Shown here piece by piece: positions 1 through 9,022 of a stretch of 64,000 nucleotides of DNA. A program made the position numbers and the translations under genes. The DNA lies in the NCBI GenBank assembly GCA_019638495.1, contig JAHBTQ010000008.1, forward strand, positions 124,001-188,000, given 5' to 3'. This DNA comes from Taibaiella sp. (GTDB lineage Bacteria; Bacteroidota; Bacteroidia; Chitinophagales; Chitinophagaceae). Numbering within the stretch: position 1 is the first letter of the stretch; every line of letters starts with the position of its first letter. Below the pieces are notes generated by a model. That model was not told the origin of the DNA. It saw only the letters and a program-made list of their open reading frames with translations, and made no database searches.

Positions 1-372
1 CTGAACGTTTGCAGTGCGCAAGGCAGACCGAATTCTTGCCAGAAGCTCGCCGGTGCGAAAGGGCTTTGTTAGGTAGTCGTTTGCACCCAGGTCAAGTGAC
101 CTGATTATATCCTCCTCACTACTCTGGACAGACAAAACGATTACCGGATTAGTATACCACTCCCGCAATTGCAGCAGTACTGCATGCCCATCTTCGTCGG
201 GCAAGCCAATATCCAGTAATACGAGGTCCGGCGGATGGTCCGCTGCAAGAGCAAGGCCGGTGCGGGCATTTTCGGCCAGGCGCACACCATATCCGTGGCT
301 GTGGAGTGTTATCTCCAGAAGCTTTTGCATTTGCGGCTCGTCGTCAATTACAAGTATATTTCCCTTATTCAT
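1..372 (-). CDS. KdpE-like response regulator, receiver domain (runs off left edge)
   Basis: The first 124 residues of an OmpR/KdpE-type response regulator are visible; the output domain lies outside the window. The ATG is at 370-372, and the protein opens MNKGNILVIDDEPQ, giving the acidic pocket DD. The phospho-acceptor Asp is in LVLLDIGLPDEDG, and the conserved Lys is in DYLTKPF. Together these form a complete CheY-like receiver fold. It starts 5 bp after the stop of the upstream histidine kinase, so the two are almost certainly co-transcribed as a two-component pair. The kinase carries a KdpD-like DUF4118 sensor, so a KdpE-like role (potassium or osmotic response) is the best guess. No kdpFABC genes are visible. 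The DNA-binding domain cannot be checked. Confidence 0.9.
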   Translation of the reverse strand, partial: MNKGNILVIDDEPQMQKLLEITLHSHGYGVRLAENARTGLALAADHPPDLVLLDIGLPDEDGHAVLLQLREWYTNPVIVLSVQSSEEDIIRSLDLGANDYLTKPFRTGELLARIRSALRTANVQ

Positions 373-377
373 TAATC

Positions 378-1445
378 TTACAATTTCATCTGTGCCCGCT
401 CGGCGGGGATACTTAGTGTAAACCTTGCACCTCCTGTAGTCACGTTTTCCAGCAGTATTTTTCCGTCCATCGCCTCCGCAAATCCTCTAACAATAGACAA
501 CCCTAACCCTGTGCCACCGGTTCCCGATCGCTTCAAACGGTAGAATTTCTCGAAAACCCTGCCTCGCTCATCTTCCGGGAAACCCTTTCCATTGTCCTCT
601 ACCACAACCTGTAGCCACCCGTAGTCTGTAACTGTGAGGTTTATGTTGCTGCCAGGAGGCGTATGCTGCACTGCATTATTTACCAGGTTGTAAACGATCT
701 GTTCTACCATTCCCTTATCCACTTTAAACAATGGGAGCTCAGGCGGAATGTTTATTGAAATGTGCTGGCTCACTTTGTTCTCCTCCACACGTTTAACGAC
801 GTCATATACAAGCTCATTCATATCCACCCAATCCGTTTTGGGCCTGATGAAGCCTGCCTCCAGGCGCGACATGCTTAGTAGATTTCCTACTTGCTGGTCA
901 AGCCGAAAAGAAGCCTTCGAAACTTCTACCAGCAATTCGTGTCGCTGCATGGGAGTGAGATTTGCGGTATTGGTCAGCAGGTTATCCATTGCCCCTATGA
1001 TGGTTGCTATTGGCGTCTTCAACTCATGAGACAACGAATTGAGGAAGGTATTGTAGAGCTTCACAATGTTCTCACGTTCTATTTTCTTGCGAGCTTCTTT
1101 CTGTATTATCTTTATTCGATAAGTAAGTACCGCATTGACCATTGCGATAACGAAATACATCAGGAGAAGAACGCCATCCGCCGCACTATCTACCTGCAAA
1201 GTGAACTTTGGAGGAATAAAAAACAGATCCCAGATTATAGCGCTGAGAAAAGCAGCCACTAATACAGGCAATATATCAAAAAGCACAGCGACCAGCGATA
1301 CTGTAACTAACAGCAGGAAAGCTACCACCCTGTAGTCGACAAAAGCCGAAAGCAGATAGCAAGAAGCAGATACCACAAGCACTGCCAGAATACTGACACC
1401 GTATTGCCTGCCCGCACTTACCCGGTTAAACAGAAAGTCATTCAT
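378..1445 (-). CDS. Sensor histidine kinase, KdpD C-terminal type (DUF4118)
   Basis: Inner-membrane sensor kinase of 355 residues. Residues about 17-108 form a four-helix DUF4118-type membrane domain, with WDLFFIPPKFT at 72-82 matching the motif seen in KdpD. The HisKA domain follows, with SHELKTP and the phospho-acceptor His140. The HATPase domain shows an N box (NLVNNAVQH, 253-261), a G1 box (DNGKGFP, 284-290) and a G2 box (GTGLGLS, 311-317), so the kinase looks functional. It lacks the cytoplasmic KdpD/USP domains of full-length enterobacterial KdpD (about 890 residues). In Bacteroidota these are often a separate gene, but none lies upstream here. It forms an operon with the response regulator 5 bp downstream. 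Potassium sensing is inferred from the domain, not shown. Confidence 0.9.
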   Translation of the reverse strand: MNDFLFNRVSAGRQYGVSILAVLVVSASCYLLSAFVDYRVVAFLLLVTVSLVAVLFDILPVLVAAFLSAIIWDLFFIPPKFTLQVDSAADGVLLLMYFVIAMVNAVLTYRIKIIQKEARKKIERENIVKLYNTFLNSLSHELKTPIATIIGAMDNLLTNTANLTPMQRHELLVEVSKASFRLDQQVGNLLSMSRLEAGFIRPKTDWVDMNELVYDVVKRVEENKVSQHISINIPPELPLFKVDKGMVEQIVYNLVNNAVQHTPPGSNINLTVTDYGWLQVVVEDNGKGFPEDERGRVFEKFYRLKRSGTGGTGLGLSIVRGFAEAMDGKILLENVTTGGARFTLSIPAERAQMKL

Positions 1446-1462
1446 CGTTACTATTGCGCTTG

Positions 1463-1470
1463 CAAAGTTA
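1463..1470 (-). promoter_or_regulatory. Candidate -7 promoter element for the two-component operon
   Basis: On the minus strand TAACTTTG fits the Bacteroidota -7 consensus TAnnTTTG, 17 bp before the kinase ATG. The same bases lie inside a short palindrome, GCAAAG-TTA-CTTTGC (1462-1476), that could be an operator. No clear -33 TTTG was found, so this is a motif match only. Confidence 0.35.
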
Positions 1471-1621
1471 CTTTGCGGTTATAAGCCTGATATAAAAACG
1501 ATGTCCAGATTATAAAGAAATTGTAAAGACGCATTCTGCTGTTTTCAAAGAGGAAGTGTTAACAATCTGAATATAAACTGTATATTTGCGGGAGTTTCTA
1601 CCCCACCATAATAAAAACTAT

Positions 1622-1843
1622 ATGAAGCGGATTTTGCCCCTCCTCGCACTGATAGTATTTGTAAGCCTCGCATCCTGCAGGAAGCGCTATAGCTGCGCTT
1701 GCGATCGTGTTGACGGCCTCTACCTTTCACCGATACATGTAGAGTATTACCTCGGTAAAAGGACGAAAGCTGATGCCGAGCGGGAATGCTATGCTAAGCA
1801 AACCGCAATATACCAGTACAATTACACGTGCAAGCTTAACTAA
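1622..1843 (+). CDS. Small cysteine-containing lipoprotein
   Basis: Predicted lipoprotein of 73 residues. It begins MKRILPLLALIVFVSLASC, a typical type II signal with lipobox LASC and acylated Cys19. The mature part is only about 55 residues and has further cysteines (Cys-Ala-Cys near residue 25, two more toward the C-terminus), so disulfides are plausible. An in-frame ATG 36 bp upstream would add a charged leader before the hydrophobic stretch and is less likely. The gene is divergent from the two-component operon and sits alone. No family was recognised and no function is proposed. The lipid-anchor signal is the only firm evidence that this short frame is real. Confidence 0.65.
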   Translation: MKRILPLLALIVFVSLASCRKRYSCACDRVDGLYLSPIHVEYYLGKRTKADAERECYAKQTAIYQYNYTCKLN

Positions 1844-1934
1844 TTAATTCAGTTTCAGCTTTCTGTATAGCCGATATACCGCTCCGGAAACGGACGTGGT
1901 GTATCTACTATGATATTGTCTAATTTCATTCACA

Positions 1935-1987
1935 GAAACAGATTCCTTGAATGGACAGGAAATTCCTGTCTGCCCAATTTCTGTTTC
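1935..1987. promoter_or_regulatory. Nested inverted repeat upstream of the MATE exporter
   Basis: Two inverted repeats share one centre. The inner one is GACAGGAA-A-TTCCTGTC (1954-1970, 8-bp arms). The outer one is GAAACAGA (1935-1942) against TCTGTTTC (1980-1987). The outer arm ends 14 bp before the MATE start codon. Such dyad symmetry is typical of an operator for a dimeric repressor, and efflux genes are often controlled this way. It could instead be an mRNA hairpin in the leader. No regulator gene lies next to it. Confidence 0.5.
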
Positions 1988-2001
1988 CAACTTTAACCTA
2001 A

Positions 2002-3399
2002 ATGAATCTAAAAAAATATTATAATTTCATTATAAACGCCGTCAGCGGCGAGGAGCAGGATTACACTACGCTATCATTAAAAAAAGCGGTGGTAATGCTT
2101 GCCATTCCCATGATGTTAGAGCTGGCGCTTGAATCAGTTTTTGCAGTCATTGACATTTTCTTTGTAAACAAGCTTGGAGTCCATGCGGTGTCCATTGTGG
2201 GACTCACTGAGTCTGTCGTCACTATCGTTTACTCGGTAGGAATCGGCTTAAGCGCAGCTGCTACTGCTATGGTTGCCCGGCGCGTGGGTGAGAAAGACCT
2301 GGAGGGCGCCTCTCACGCCGGCGCTCAGTCGTTGTTGCTTGCACTCTTTGCATCTTTGCTGTTAGGCATCCCCGGATTCATCTTTGCGAAGGAAATCCTC
2401 CGAATAATGGGAGCGGAACCAGCAGCCATTGCTGAGGGGGCATCCTACGCCCGTATCATGCTGGGAGGCAACGCGGCTATCATCCTGCTATTCCTGATAA
2501 ACGGCATTTTCCGCGGTGCCGGCAATGCAGCAATAGCTATGAAAAGCCTTTGGATTGCCAATGCATTCAACATTGTGCTGGACCCGATACTCATCTTCGG
2601 AATCGGGTTCATACCAGCACTTGGCGTAAAGGGAGCAGCCATTGCCACAACCACCGGGCGCGCCATAGGCGTCTTGTACCAGCTTTATCACTTACGCAAG
2701 GCATCTGGTAAACTCAAAATGAGAAAAAAGCATTTCACGTTTGATCTGAAGGTTATGAAAAGCCTGGTTTCAATCGCCTCCCCTGCTACATTTCAGTTCA
2801 TCATAGCCTCAGCAAGCTGGATATTCCTGGCAGCGATGATAGCTGAATATGGCAGCGCTGCATCTGCCGGATACCAGACGGCTATTCGCCTGGTGATATT
2901 CTTCATTCTGCCGGCCTGGGGCATGAGCAATGCCGTGGCTACACTGGTGGGTCAGAACCTGGGAGCAAAACTATCAGACAGGGCGGAAGAAAGCGTGAAG
3001 ATAACAACGCGCTATAATGTGGTATTCATGGCGATGGTGACGCTGATATTTCTATTGTTCGCCTATCCGCTGGTAGGTCTGTTCATACCGCATGAACAGG
3101 TGGCACAAACAAAGTATGCCGTACAAGCCTTGCAGATAATAAGCGCGGGGTATGTCTTTTATGGAATTGGCATGGTGACTACGCAAGCATTTAATGGGTC
3201 TGGCGATACCAGGACACCTACGTGGACCTATTTTTTCGGGTTCTGGGTATTTCAGATCCCGTTTGCATGGTATATGCACAGGCATACATCCCTTGGTGTA
3301 ACGGGCGTCTTTGTTGCAGTACCGGTGGCAGAGACACTTATGGCCATAGCTGTATATATACTGTTTAGACGTGGCAAATGGAAAACGGTGCAAGTGTAG
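2002..3399 (+). CDS. MATE-family multidrug/toxin efflux transporter
   Basis: Inner-membrane antiporter of 465 residues, the usual MATE length, with about 12 hydrophobic segments arranged as two similar halves. The N-terminal half has the family's typical pattern around AIPMMLELALESVFAVIDIFF (residues about 33-53) and a glycine-rich GNAAIILLFLINGIFRGAGN stretch. The second half has QNLGAKLSDRAEESV and an NGSGDTRTPT loop, both common in DinF/NorM-like members. MATE proteins export cationic drugs or toxic metabolites using a Na+ or H+ gradient; the substrate cannot be read from sequence. The nested inverted repeat just upstream suggests local regulation. Its stop codon lies 1 bp from the stop of the convergent NHL gene. 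Confidence 0.93.
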   Translation: MNLKKYYNFIINAVSGEEQDYTTLSLKKAVVMLAIPMMLELALESVFAVIDIFFVNKLGVHAVSIVGLTESVVTIVYSVGIGLSAAATAMVARRVGEKDLEGASHAGAQSLLLALFASLLLGIPGFIFAKEILRIMGAEPAAIAEGASYARIMLGGNAAIILLFLINGIFRGAGNAAIAMKSLWIANAFNIVLDPILIFGIGFIPALGVKGAAIATTTGRAIGVLYQLYHLRKASGKLKMRKKHFTFDLKVMKSLVSIASPATFQFIIASASWIFLAAMIAEYGSAASAGYQTAIRLVIFFILPAWGMSNAVATLVGQNLGAKLSDRAEESVKITTRYNVVFMAMVTLIFLLFAYPLVGLFIPHEQVAQTKYAVQALQIISAGYVFYGIGMVTTQAFNGSGDTRTPTWTYFFGFWVFQIPFAWYMHRHTSLGVTGVFVAVPVAETLMAIAVYILFRRGKWKTVQV

Positions 3400-3400
3400 A

Positions 3401-5929
3401 TCATGGCAAGCGAACGACACGTTCCGTGCGAACCTTGCGGCCTTTATCAAACAAACTGAGGAAGTAAACCCCGGGAGGTAACATCGAAAGATCTGCCTCC
3501 CGAACTTCTTCTGCAGTCATTACTTCCTTCCCGTCAGCAGTGATGATCCTTATGTTTACCAAACGGCACCAGGCTATGTGCACAAATTCGCTCGTTGGGT
3601 TTGGGTATAGTATCATGTCATCGGCCGTGCACCCGGTATGTGCGAAGGTGTCTGATAGCTGCCGGCAACCAAATTCATTCGTTACTGAAACCTGGTATGT
3701 GCCGGTGTTCTCCGCAAGGAGCGAGTCGTTTACTGCACCGCCTATCGGCAGCCCATCCAATGTCCATTGGTAAGATGTGTAGCCTGGTGCGGTCGATAAC
3801 ATACCCCTGAACATATAGATCGATGGTCTTTCCGGTAAGGGTGCGACTCCGAGTGCATGGGTAGCCACGTCTGTTCCGCAACTATTTGAGACGCTGTAGC
3901 TGATAAGGGTTGAGCCTGCCAGTACACCCTTGACAGTACCCATATCTACCTGCACCAAAAACGGCGTTCCGCTCCAGGCTCCGGCCGATACCGTGTCGAT
4001 GAGTATAACTTCTTCTCCTACGCAAACCTTTTCAGGTCCGGAAATAAACCCTGCCTGTGGGAAGGTGTCAACAACAACCTGCTTTATTGCCACTGCCGGA
4101 CACCAGGAGTTAAATACGGTATGTATGATCGTAACAGCTCCTTTGTATATGCCCTTTACGTCACAGTGATCAGCTGTCACTGACTCGACAGTTGCGTTAA
4201 GGTTGCTTGTAGACCATGTTCCACCGGTAACATCGGTATAGAATGGGGTGATAGCTCCAATGCAAAATGCCTCGGGCCCGGATATCGTACCAGGGTCCGG
4301 CAGGGGATTCACCGTCATTGCCTTGGTTGCCAGGCTGGTACCGCAAGCGTTTACCACCCGGTATATTACCGTATCAAGACCGGCGGACAGACCTTTTGCG
4401 GTACAATAGAGCGATGCAGGGAAGAGCTGAATGCGGCCCGTGGCTGAGCTCCACAAGCCACCGGGAGTTGGGTCTGTGAGTGTTGTGGTGTCGCCAACAC
4501 AAATTGAAGATGCGCCGCTGATGGGCCCGACAGTAAGCGCAGGATCGACTTTTACGAATATGGAAATGATGTCAGAAGCGATTGCATTTGAAACCTCTAC
4601 CTTAAAAGTATCGAGACCGGAAAAGCCAGGATTGGGCGTGTAGGTAAGCCCTACCGGGGTAATGACACCGCCACCGGAAACGGCAGAATAAGAAACGTAT
4701 GCTGTACCATGGGAGGGCGCTGTATGTAACGACCAGGTATCTGTCATACCCACGTTAACATCGCGTACTGCCAATTGGGTATTTATGGGATTTGCGGTAG
4801 AATTCTCACAAACAGTTATCTGCTCATCATCCCCCCCAATAAACGACAATACGGTTGCAACCTTCCGTATGCGGGAATTGAGCATATCTGAGAGGAATAC
4901 ATTATCGTCTGCGTCGGCCACCGCTGATATTGGATGTTGCAGATAAGCGCTGGTTGCCGGAATACCGTCGCCATTGTAGCCGCCTGTTCCTGTACCGGCA
5001 ATGGTGGTTATAATACCGGCATTGTCTATCCGGCGGATCCGATTATTGGCATAATCCGCAATATATATCTTGCCATCGCCGGCGACAAACACATTCAAAG
5101 GTTTGTTCAGTTTTGCAGTTGTAGCGGCAACATTATCGAGATCATAACCTGCGCTACCCGTACCGGCAATAGTTGTGATTATCCCGCCGGCATCTACCCT
5201 TCTTACCCGTTCGTTCGGCGCATCACACAGGTATAGATTTCCGGCAGCATCAAGGGCAAGCCCCCATATATATCTGAGCCTTGCCGACGTGGCCGGACCA
5301 CCGTCACCACCGAAACCAGAGACGCCCGGGATTCCGGCCACCGTTGTGATGATCCCTGACGTATTTACCTTGCGCACACAAAAGTTGTAGGAGTCACTAA
5401 AATATACGTTTCCGGAGGGGTCAACAGCAATCCCAAGAGGCGCGTTCATTTTTGCGGCGGTTGCCGGTCCTCCGTCGCCGCTGAAACCTGATGTCCCGGT
5501 GCCGGCTATAGTGGTGATGATACCAGTGGAGCTCACCTTTCTGATCCGATGGTTGCCCTGATCTGAAATGTAGATATTACCGAATGCATCAGCAGCCATT
5601 CCCCAGTTGCCGGACAGAGAAGCAGCGGTTGCCGGGCCACCATCTCCGCTAAACCCAAGGGTTCCGTTTCCTGCGATTGTGGTAATAGTTCCTGAAACAT
5701 CCACTTTCCGCACGCGGTTACTTCGTTGTACGTTGATATAGAGGTTACCTGCCAGGTCCAGGGCGATGCAAGTGGCAGTATCGAGCTGCGCAGAAGTTGC
5801 AGGCCCTCCATCGCCGGAAAAGCCGGCTGTGCCAGTGCCGGCAACAGTAGAAATGACCTGCGAATGAACGGGAATAAAAAAAGTCAGGAGGAAAACTATA
5901 CAAAGAAGTAAGTATAGGCCTTTCTTCAT
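3401..5929 (-). CDS. NHL-repeat and Ig-like T9SS-secreted surface protein
   Basis: Secreted protein of 842 residues. A signal peptide (MKKGLYLLLCIVFLLTFFIPVHSQ) is followed by six NHL-type beta-propeller repeats, residues about 25-365. Each opens with an ITTIAGTG...FSGDGGPAT motif and contains GNIYISD-N-RIRKV. Next comes a cadherin-like stretch, then about three Ig-like modules with an ISG..x-C-x-G start and a later Cys. The C-terminus (LYPNPTSEFVHI to the end) is a type A T9SS sorting domain, so the protein should cross the outer membrane by T9SS and be anchored or released. Ligand and role are unknown. It is a relative of the duplicated NHL genes near 39-44 kb. It is convergent with the MATE gene, with no room for a separate terminator. 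Confidence 0.9.
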   Translation of the reverse strand: MKKGLYLLLCIVFLLTFFIPVHSQVISTVAGTGTAGFSGDGGPATSAQLDTATCIALDLAGNLYINVQRSNRVRKVDVSGTITTIAGNGTLGFSGDGGPATAASLSGNWGMAADAFGNIYISDQGNHRIRKVSSTGIITTIAGTGTSGFSGDGGPATAAKMNAPLGIAVDPSGNVYFSDSYNFCVRKVNTSGIITTVAGIPGVSGFGGDGGPATSARLRYIWGLALDAAGNLYLCDAPNERVRRVDAGGIITTIAGTGSAGYDLDNVAATTAKLNKPLNVFVAGDGKIYIADYANNRIRRIDNAGIITTIAGTGTGGYNGDGIPATSAYLQHPISAVADADDNVFLSDMLNSRIRKVATVLSFIGGDDEQITVCENSTANPINTQLAVRDVNVGMTDTWSLHTAPSHGTAYVSYSAVSGGGVITPVGLTYTPNPGFSGLDTFKVEVSNAIASDIISIFVKVDPALTVGPISGASSICVGDTTTLTDPTPGGLWSSATGRIQLFPASLYCTAKGLSAGLDTVIYRVVNACGTSLATKAMTVNPLPDPGTISGPEAFCIGAITPFYTDVTGGTWSTSNLNATVESVTADHCDVKGIYKGAVTIIHTVFNSWCPAVAIKQVVVDTFPQAGFISGPEKVCVGEEVILIDTVSAGAWSGTPFLVQVDMGTVKGVLAGSTLISYSVSNSCGTDVATHALGVAPLPERPSIYMFRGMLSTAPGYTSYQWTLDGLPIGGAVNDSLLAENTGTYQVSVTNEFGCRQLSDTFAHTGCTADDMILYPNPTSEFVHIAWCRLVNIRIITADGKEVMTAEEVREADLSMLPPGVYFLSLFDKGRKVRTERVVRLP

Positions 5930-6071
5930 GACTCTCTGATGTAAGTAGCCACCCGCATTTGCGGATGGAAGGTTATGGTGTGTGCTACTGTAAATTTACC
6001 CCAATTTACATAATATAGGATATCACCTTTGTGAATAATAGGAAAATGATAAGGTTTACAAGACAATTATC

Positions 6072-7586
6072 TTATTTGGTTAGCTTATAACCAACCGACA
6101 GGCGGAAATAGGTGGACGAAAGAGGCGCATTGATATTATATGCGCCCCTCATGTCCTTGGGCGCCGGGTTTTGCTGCACCAACGCATCGAGCAGCCAACG
6201 ACCACTGTATTCGTAAGTGACTCCGACCGTAGCGCCCAGCCTCAAGCGATTAACCTGTGAGGAAGGGTATAAGGGGCCGTCGTATTCAGCTATTGGAGTT
6301 CCATCGTATTTTATTACATCCTTTATGTCTACCGGCGATGGGGTTACAGAACGCGCAAATTGAAGCGAATCAGCAGAACGAGTCAACTGCTTGGAATATG
6401 AACTTTGCTTAACACCACTCAACTGACTGAAAATCATATTCAAACCACCATATACCGAAACATTTTTTGCAACAGCATAGCGCATCATTACAGGCAGTTC
6501 AAACTCCAGGTAACGACCGCCAATAGTTTCGTTTTTTACTATACTATCGTGCGACTGGGTGTACCTGAACCGTGAGAAATAGTAGGTATCCACAACCCCA
6601 CCTTCAGCACGCGGCTCTACGTAGTTATTCACAGTAGTTACCGTGCCGTCATCATTTACCTTATAATAACTGCGCGAGCTAATGTTTCGAACGGGGCTGT
6701 TTGCCATTTTTATGGCCGGCTGGGTCATAATTGCCACCCTACGCGAAATATTGTACTGCAAATAAGGCGCTACGACCGCCTTTTTAGCGCCAACGTTATC
6801 AGCGCCGCGTTCATATCCCAGCTTCACCCCTACACTCCATCGCGGAAAATCAACATTTGCCTTTTCCTTAGCAGCTGCGAGCGGATCGGGGTCGTTCCTG
6901 AGTAAGTGCCTGGCCGACACAACCGGAACAGTTACTTTAGGTGTTGCAGACTTTCTTTGAATTTTATTATTCAGCTGATTATCAATGTATTGGTTATTGT
7001 CATTTGCATTTTTAGATGAACTGTTTGGAACGATTTCCTGTTGTGAAGTGCCTTCCGTGCGGTTGACTTTAGAACCCTTTTTCTCAGAAAGCAACACCCT
7101 TGACAAAGCCTTGTGTGCTTTTGATTTACCTCGGTTTGATAAGGAAACTCCCGCCATACTTCCCTTAGGTTCGCCGCCAGCACTTTTATCAACGCCGATA
7201 CTTTCAGCGTCAGCTATTTCCGCTACGTTTCCCGCTACTGCATTTTCCGCTTCTGGAACTGCCACTTCCCCAGCGCTGTTCTGTGCAACGATCTCGGAAG
7301 CCATGGGATTCGCGACCTCTACCTTCGCAACACCTTCACTACCGGCACCTGCAGAAATACCAGCCCTATCGCTAACGAACCTGCTCAATACTGACACACC
7401 AAGTACGGCAATTACAGAAACCATGCCCACATGCCCCAACCAGTGCAAAGGCGTATGCGGTACCGCGGGAGTCAAAACATCTAACCTTGCGTCAAGGTCG
7501 CTCCACGAGTCCGCGGGAGGCACCTCGGCATAGTCGCCTAATTTCTCCCTGAACAGGTCATCAATGTGTTTTTTCGCGTGCTTCAC
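6072..7586 (-). CDS. Membrane-anchored protein with outer-membrane beta-barrel-like C-terminus (putative anti-sigma partner)
   Basis: Protein of 504 residues. The first about 40 are hydrophilic (KHIDDLFREKLGDYAEVPPADSW), as in Bacteroidota proteins encoded with ECF sigma factors. One membrane segment follows at about 44-66 (VGMVSVIAVLGVSVLSRFV). A long low-complexity Ala/Glu/Val and Ser/Lys linker runs to about 240. Residues about 250-504 look like a PorT-type beta-barrel with alternating strands and end in an aromatic-containing strand (FRLSVGYKLTK). The ATG overlaps the stop of the sigma gene by 4 bp, pointing to translational coupling. An anti-sigma role for the cytoplasmic N-terminus is inferred from this pairing. 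How one chain could join inner-membrane anchor and barrel is unresolved. Confidence 0.75.
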   Translation of the reverse strand: MKHAKKHIDDLFREKLGDYAEVPPADSWSDLDARLDVLTPAVPHTPLHWLGHVGMVSVIAVLGVSVLSRFVSDRAGISAGAGSEGVAKVEVANPMASEIVAQNSAGEVAVPEAENAVAGNVAEIADAESIGVDKSAGGEPKGSMAGVSLSNRGKSKAHKALSRVLLSEKKGSKVNRTEGTSQQEIVPNSSSKNANDNNQYIDNQLNNKIQRKSATPKVTVPVVSARHLLRNDPDPLAAAKEKANVDFPRWSVGVKLGYERGADNVGAKKAVVAPYLQYNISRRVAIMTQPAIKMANSPVRNISSRSYYKVNDDGTVTTVNNYVEPRAEGGVVDTYYFSRFRYTQSHDSIVKNETIGGRYLEFELPVMMRYAVAKNVSVYGGLNMIFSQLSGVKQSSYSKQLTRSADSLQFARSVTPSPVDIKDVIKYDGTPIAEYDGPLYPSSQVNRLRLGATVGVTYEYSGRWLLDALVQQNPAPKDMRGAYNINAPLSSTYFRLSVGYKLTK

Positions 7587-8269
7587 TTCTTGTTATTTAT
7601 AAGTGCATTTATCTTTTCTTTCAACCGTCGCCGGGCATCGTTAAGGTGCCAACGGCAGTTGTTCTGCTGCATGTTCATTATTTTCGATATCTCCTTATGG
7701 GAGTAATTTTCAAAAACAAACAAGTTAAATATGTTCCTCTGTGTATCAGGCAGCGTCTCTATCACCGCCAGTAGTTCTTTGTGCGACAATCGCTCCACCG
7801 GTTCACTGTTCACATAAGCGTCTTCTGGCTGCACCTCTCTCACCATCCTGTCGTCCTTCATATTACGGCGCAGATAATCACTAACAGTATGTATTACAAT
7901 TCTACGAATCCAACCCTCAAATGCCCCTTGAAATGAATATTGATGCAAATCCCTGAAAACCTTAAAGAACGCATCATTCAAAATCTCCTTCGCTATCGCC
8001 TCATTGTTGTGTATATATTTCCGTACAATACCATAAGCTGCCGGTGAATAGCGCTCATATAGCTTCTTCTGCGAGGCACGCTTTAGAGCAATACAATCCT
8101 TAATCAGAATTCTGAGTTCATCGTGTGCCGATAAACTCTTTTCTGAAGCAGGGAAATGACCGCTCACATGTATTGCTTTTGCCAACGCTCTTTTTACATT
8201 TCGGTGAAAAGGAATCTGCAAACCCCAAAATTCACCTTGTATGATAAACCACCTGTTACAAACCGCCAT
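7583..8269 (-). CDS. RNA polymerase ECF-type sigma-70 factor
   Basis: Sigma factor of the extracytoplasmic-function class. Region 2 begins near residue 49 (HDELRILIKDCIALKRASQKKLYERY) and includes AFEGWIRRIVIHTVSDYLRR. Region 4 has LPDTQRNIFNLFVFENYSHKEIS and a helix-turn-helix ending in RRRLKEKI. The form given is 228 residues, but homology starts at about residue 49. The first 48 residues have no internal ATG and may be a real extension or upstream sequence before a non-ATG start. It would direct RNA polymerase to a small regulon, released by a signal passing through its partner. It is followed directly by the membrane protein at 6072-7586, with a 4-bp overlap. Confidence 0.88.
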   Translation of the reverse strand: MAVCNRWFIIQGEFWGLQIPFHRNVKRALAKAIHVSGHFPASEKSLSAHDELRILIKDCIALKRASQKKLYERYSPAAYGIVRKYIHNNEAIAKEILNDAFFKVFRDLHQYSFQGAFEGWIRRIVIHTVSDYLRRNMKDDRMVREVQPEDAYVNSEPVERLSHKELLAVIETLPDTQRNIFNLFVFENYSHKEISKIMNMQQNNCRWHLNDARRRLKEKINALINNKK

Positions 8270-8464
8270 TTACCTACTAACTGAATAGGCGTGAAGCGAT
8301 TAAGAAATGTTAGTAAACCGCGAAATTTAGTTTACACTGACTCTTAAAGTTAGGAAAATAGAAGGCAGGCGTGCGTTAATGATCTTCAAAAATTAAAAAT
8401 AACAGAATGCTGACTTTCAGGCTCTTCTTTGAGTAAAAATGCATGCACGGTAAAATTCTATATA

Positions 8465-9022
8465 CTATTTCGAATAATGAAGACACTGAACACCATTTTT
8501 AAAATGCCGTGACGCTACGAGATTCCACCTTAACGTGCCGGGAATGCCGCTGAACAGAGGTATCCCAGCCCCTAATGTCACACCGTTAATGAAAAGATAC
8601 ATTTCATCAACTAGGTCGTGCCGAAACAGCGTGTGTACCGCCCCGGGGCTACCAAAAACAAGTACATTTCCTCGTTGCAGCGCGTTCGCTATCTCAGCCT
8701 CCAGGTTTTCAGCAAAGAAAGAAACGCCGGCACGACGCGTACCTGCCAACGAGCGGGAAAGCACCAATTTTTGCACCCTGTTATACCAGGCAGAATGATC
8801 TTTATCGTGTTTAGATGCATTTGGTTTATTTCCGGCAGTAGGCCAGTATGCATCCATCATTTCAAATGTATGGCGGCCATATAGCGCGGTTTCGGCTGTG
8901 CCGGTGAAGGCCCCTACATAATCAAACATATCATCATCCAGGCTTATCCAGTCCATGGAACCACCCGGGCCAGCCACATACCCGTCTAATGTGATATGCT
9001 CAGAAACTATTAGTTTGTGCAT
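8465..9022 (-). CDS. Dihydrofolate reductase-fold (RibD C-terminal) family protein
   Basis: Cytoplasmic protein of 185 residues with the DHFR/RibD C-terminal fold. It has the family start MHKLIVSEHITLDGYVAGPGG, then LYGRHTFEMMDAYWP, a KLVLSRSL strand, and VLVFGSPGAVHTLFRHDLVDEMYLFI, the typical nucleotide-binding Gly-Ser-Pro loop and following helix. Members are presumed NAD(P)H-dependent reductases and usually have no known substrate. They are common as single genes in Bacteroidota. It is not a true FolA, as length and motif order fit the YyaP/RibD-C group. It stands alone between non-coding stretches of about 200 and 400 bp. Confidence 0.88.
   Translation of the reverse strand: MHKLIVSEHITLDGYVAGPGGSMDWISLDDDMFDYVGAFTGTAETALYGRHTFEMMDAYWPTAGNKPNASKHDKDHSAWYNRVQKLVLSRSLAGTRRAGVSFFAENLEAEIANALQRGNVLVFGSPGAVHTLFRHDLVDEMYLFINGVTLGAGIPLFSGIPGTLRWNLVASRHFKNGVQCLHYSK

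Noticed and set aside
1446..1621. Possible kdp genes or a KdpD N-terminal gene upstream of the kinase
   Set aside because: The gap is non-coding and the next gene is a divergent small lipoprotein.
6985..7533. 182-codon frame on the plus strand
   Set aside because: It is antisense to the membrane-anchored beta-barrel gene, is rich in Ser/Ala/Thr as expected for a shadow, and has no motif.
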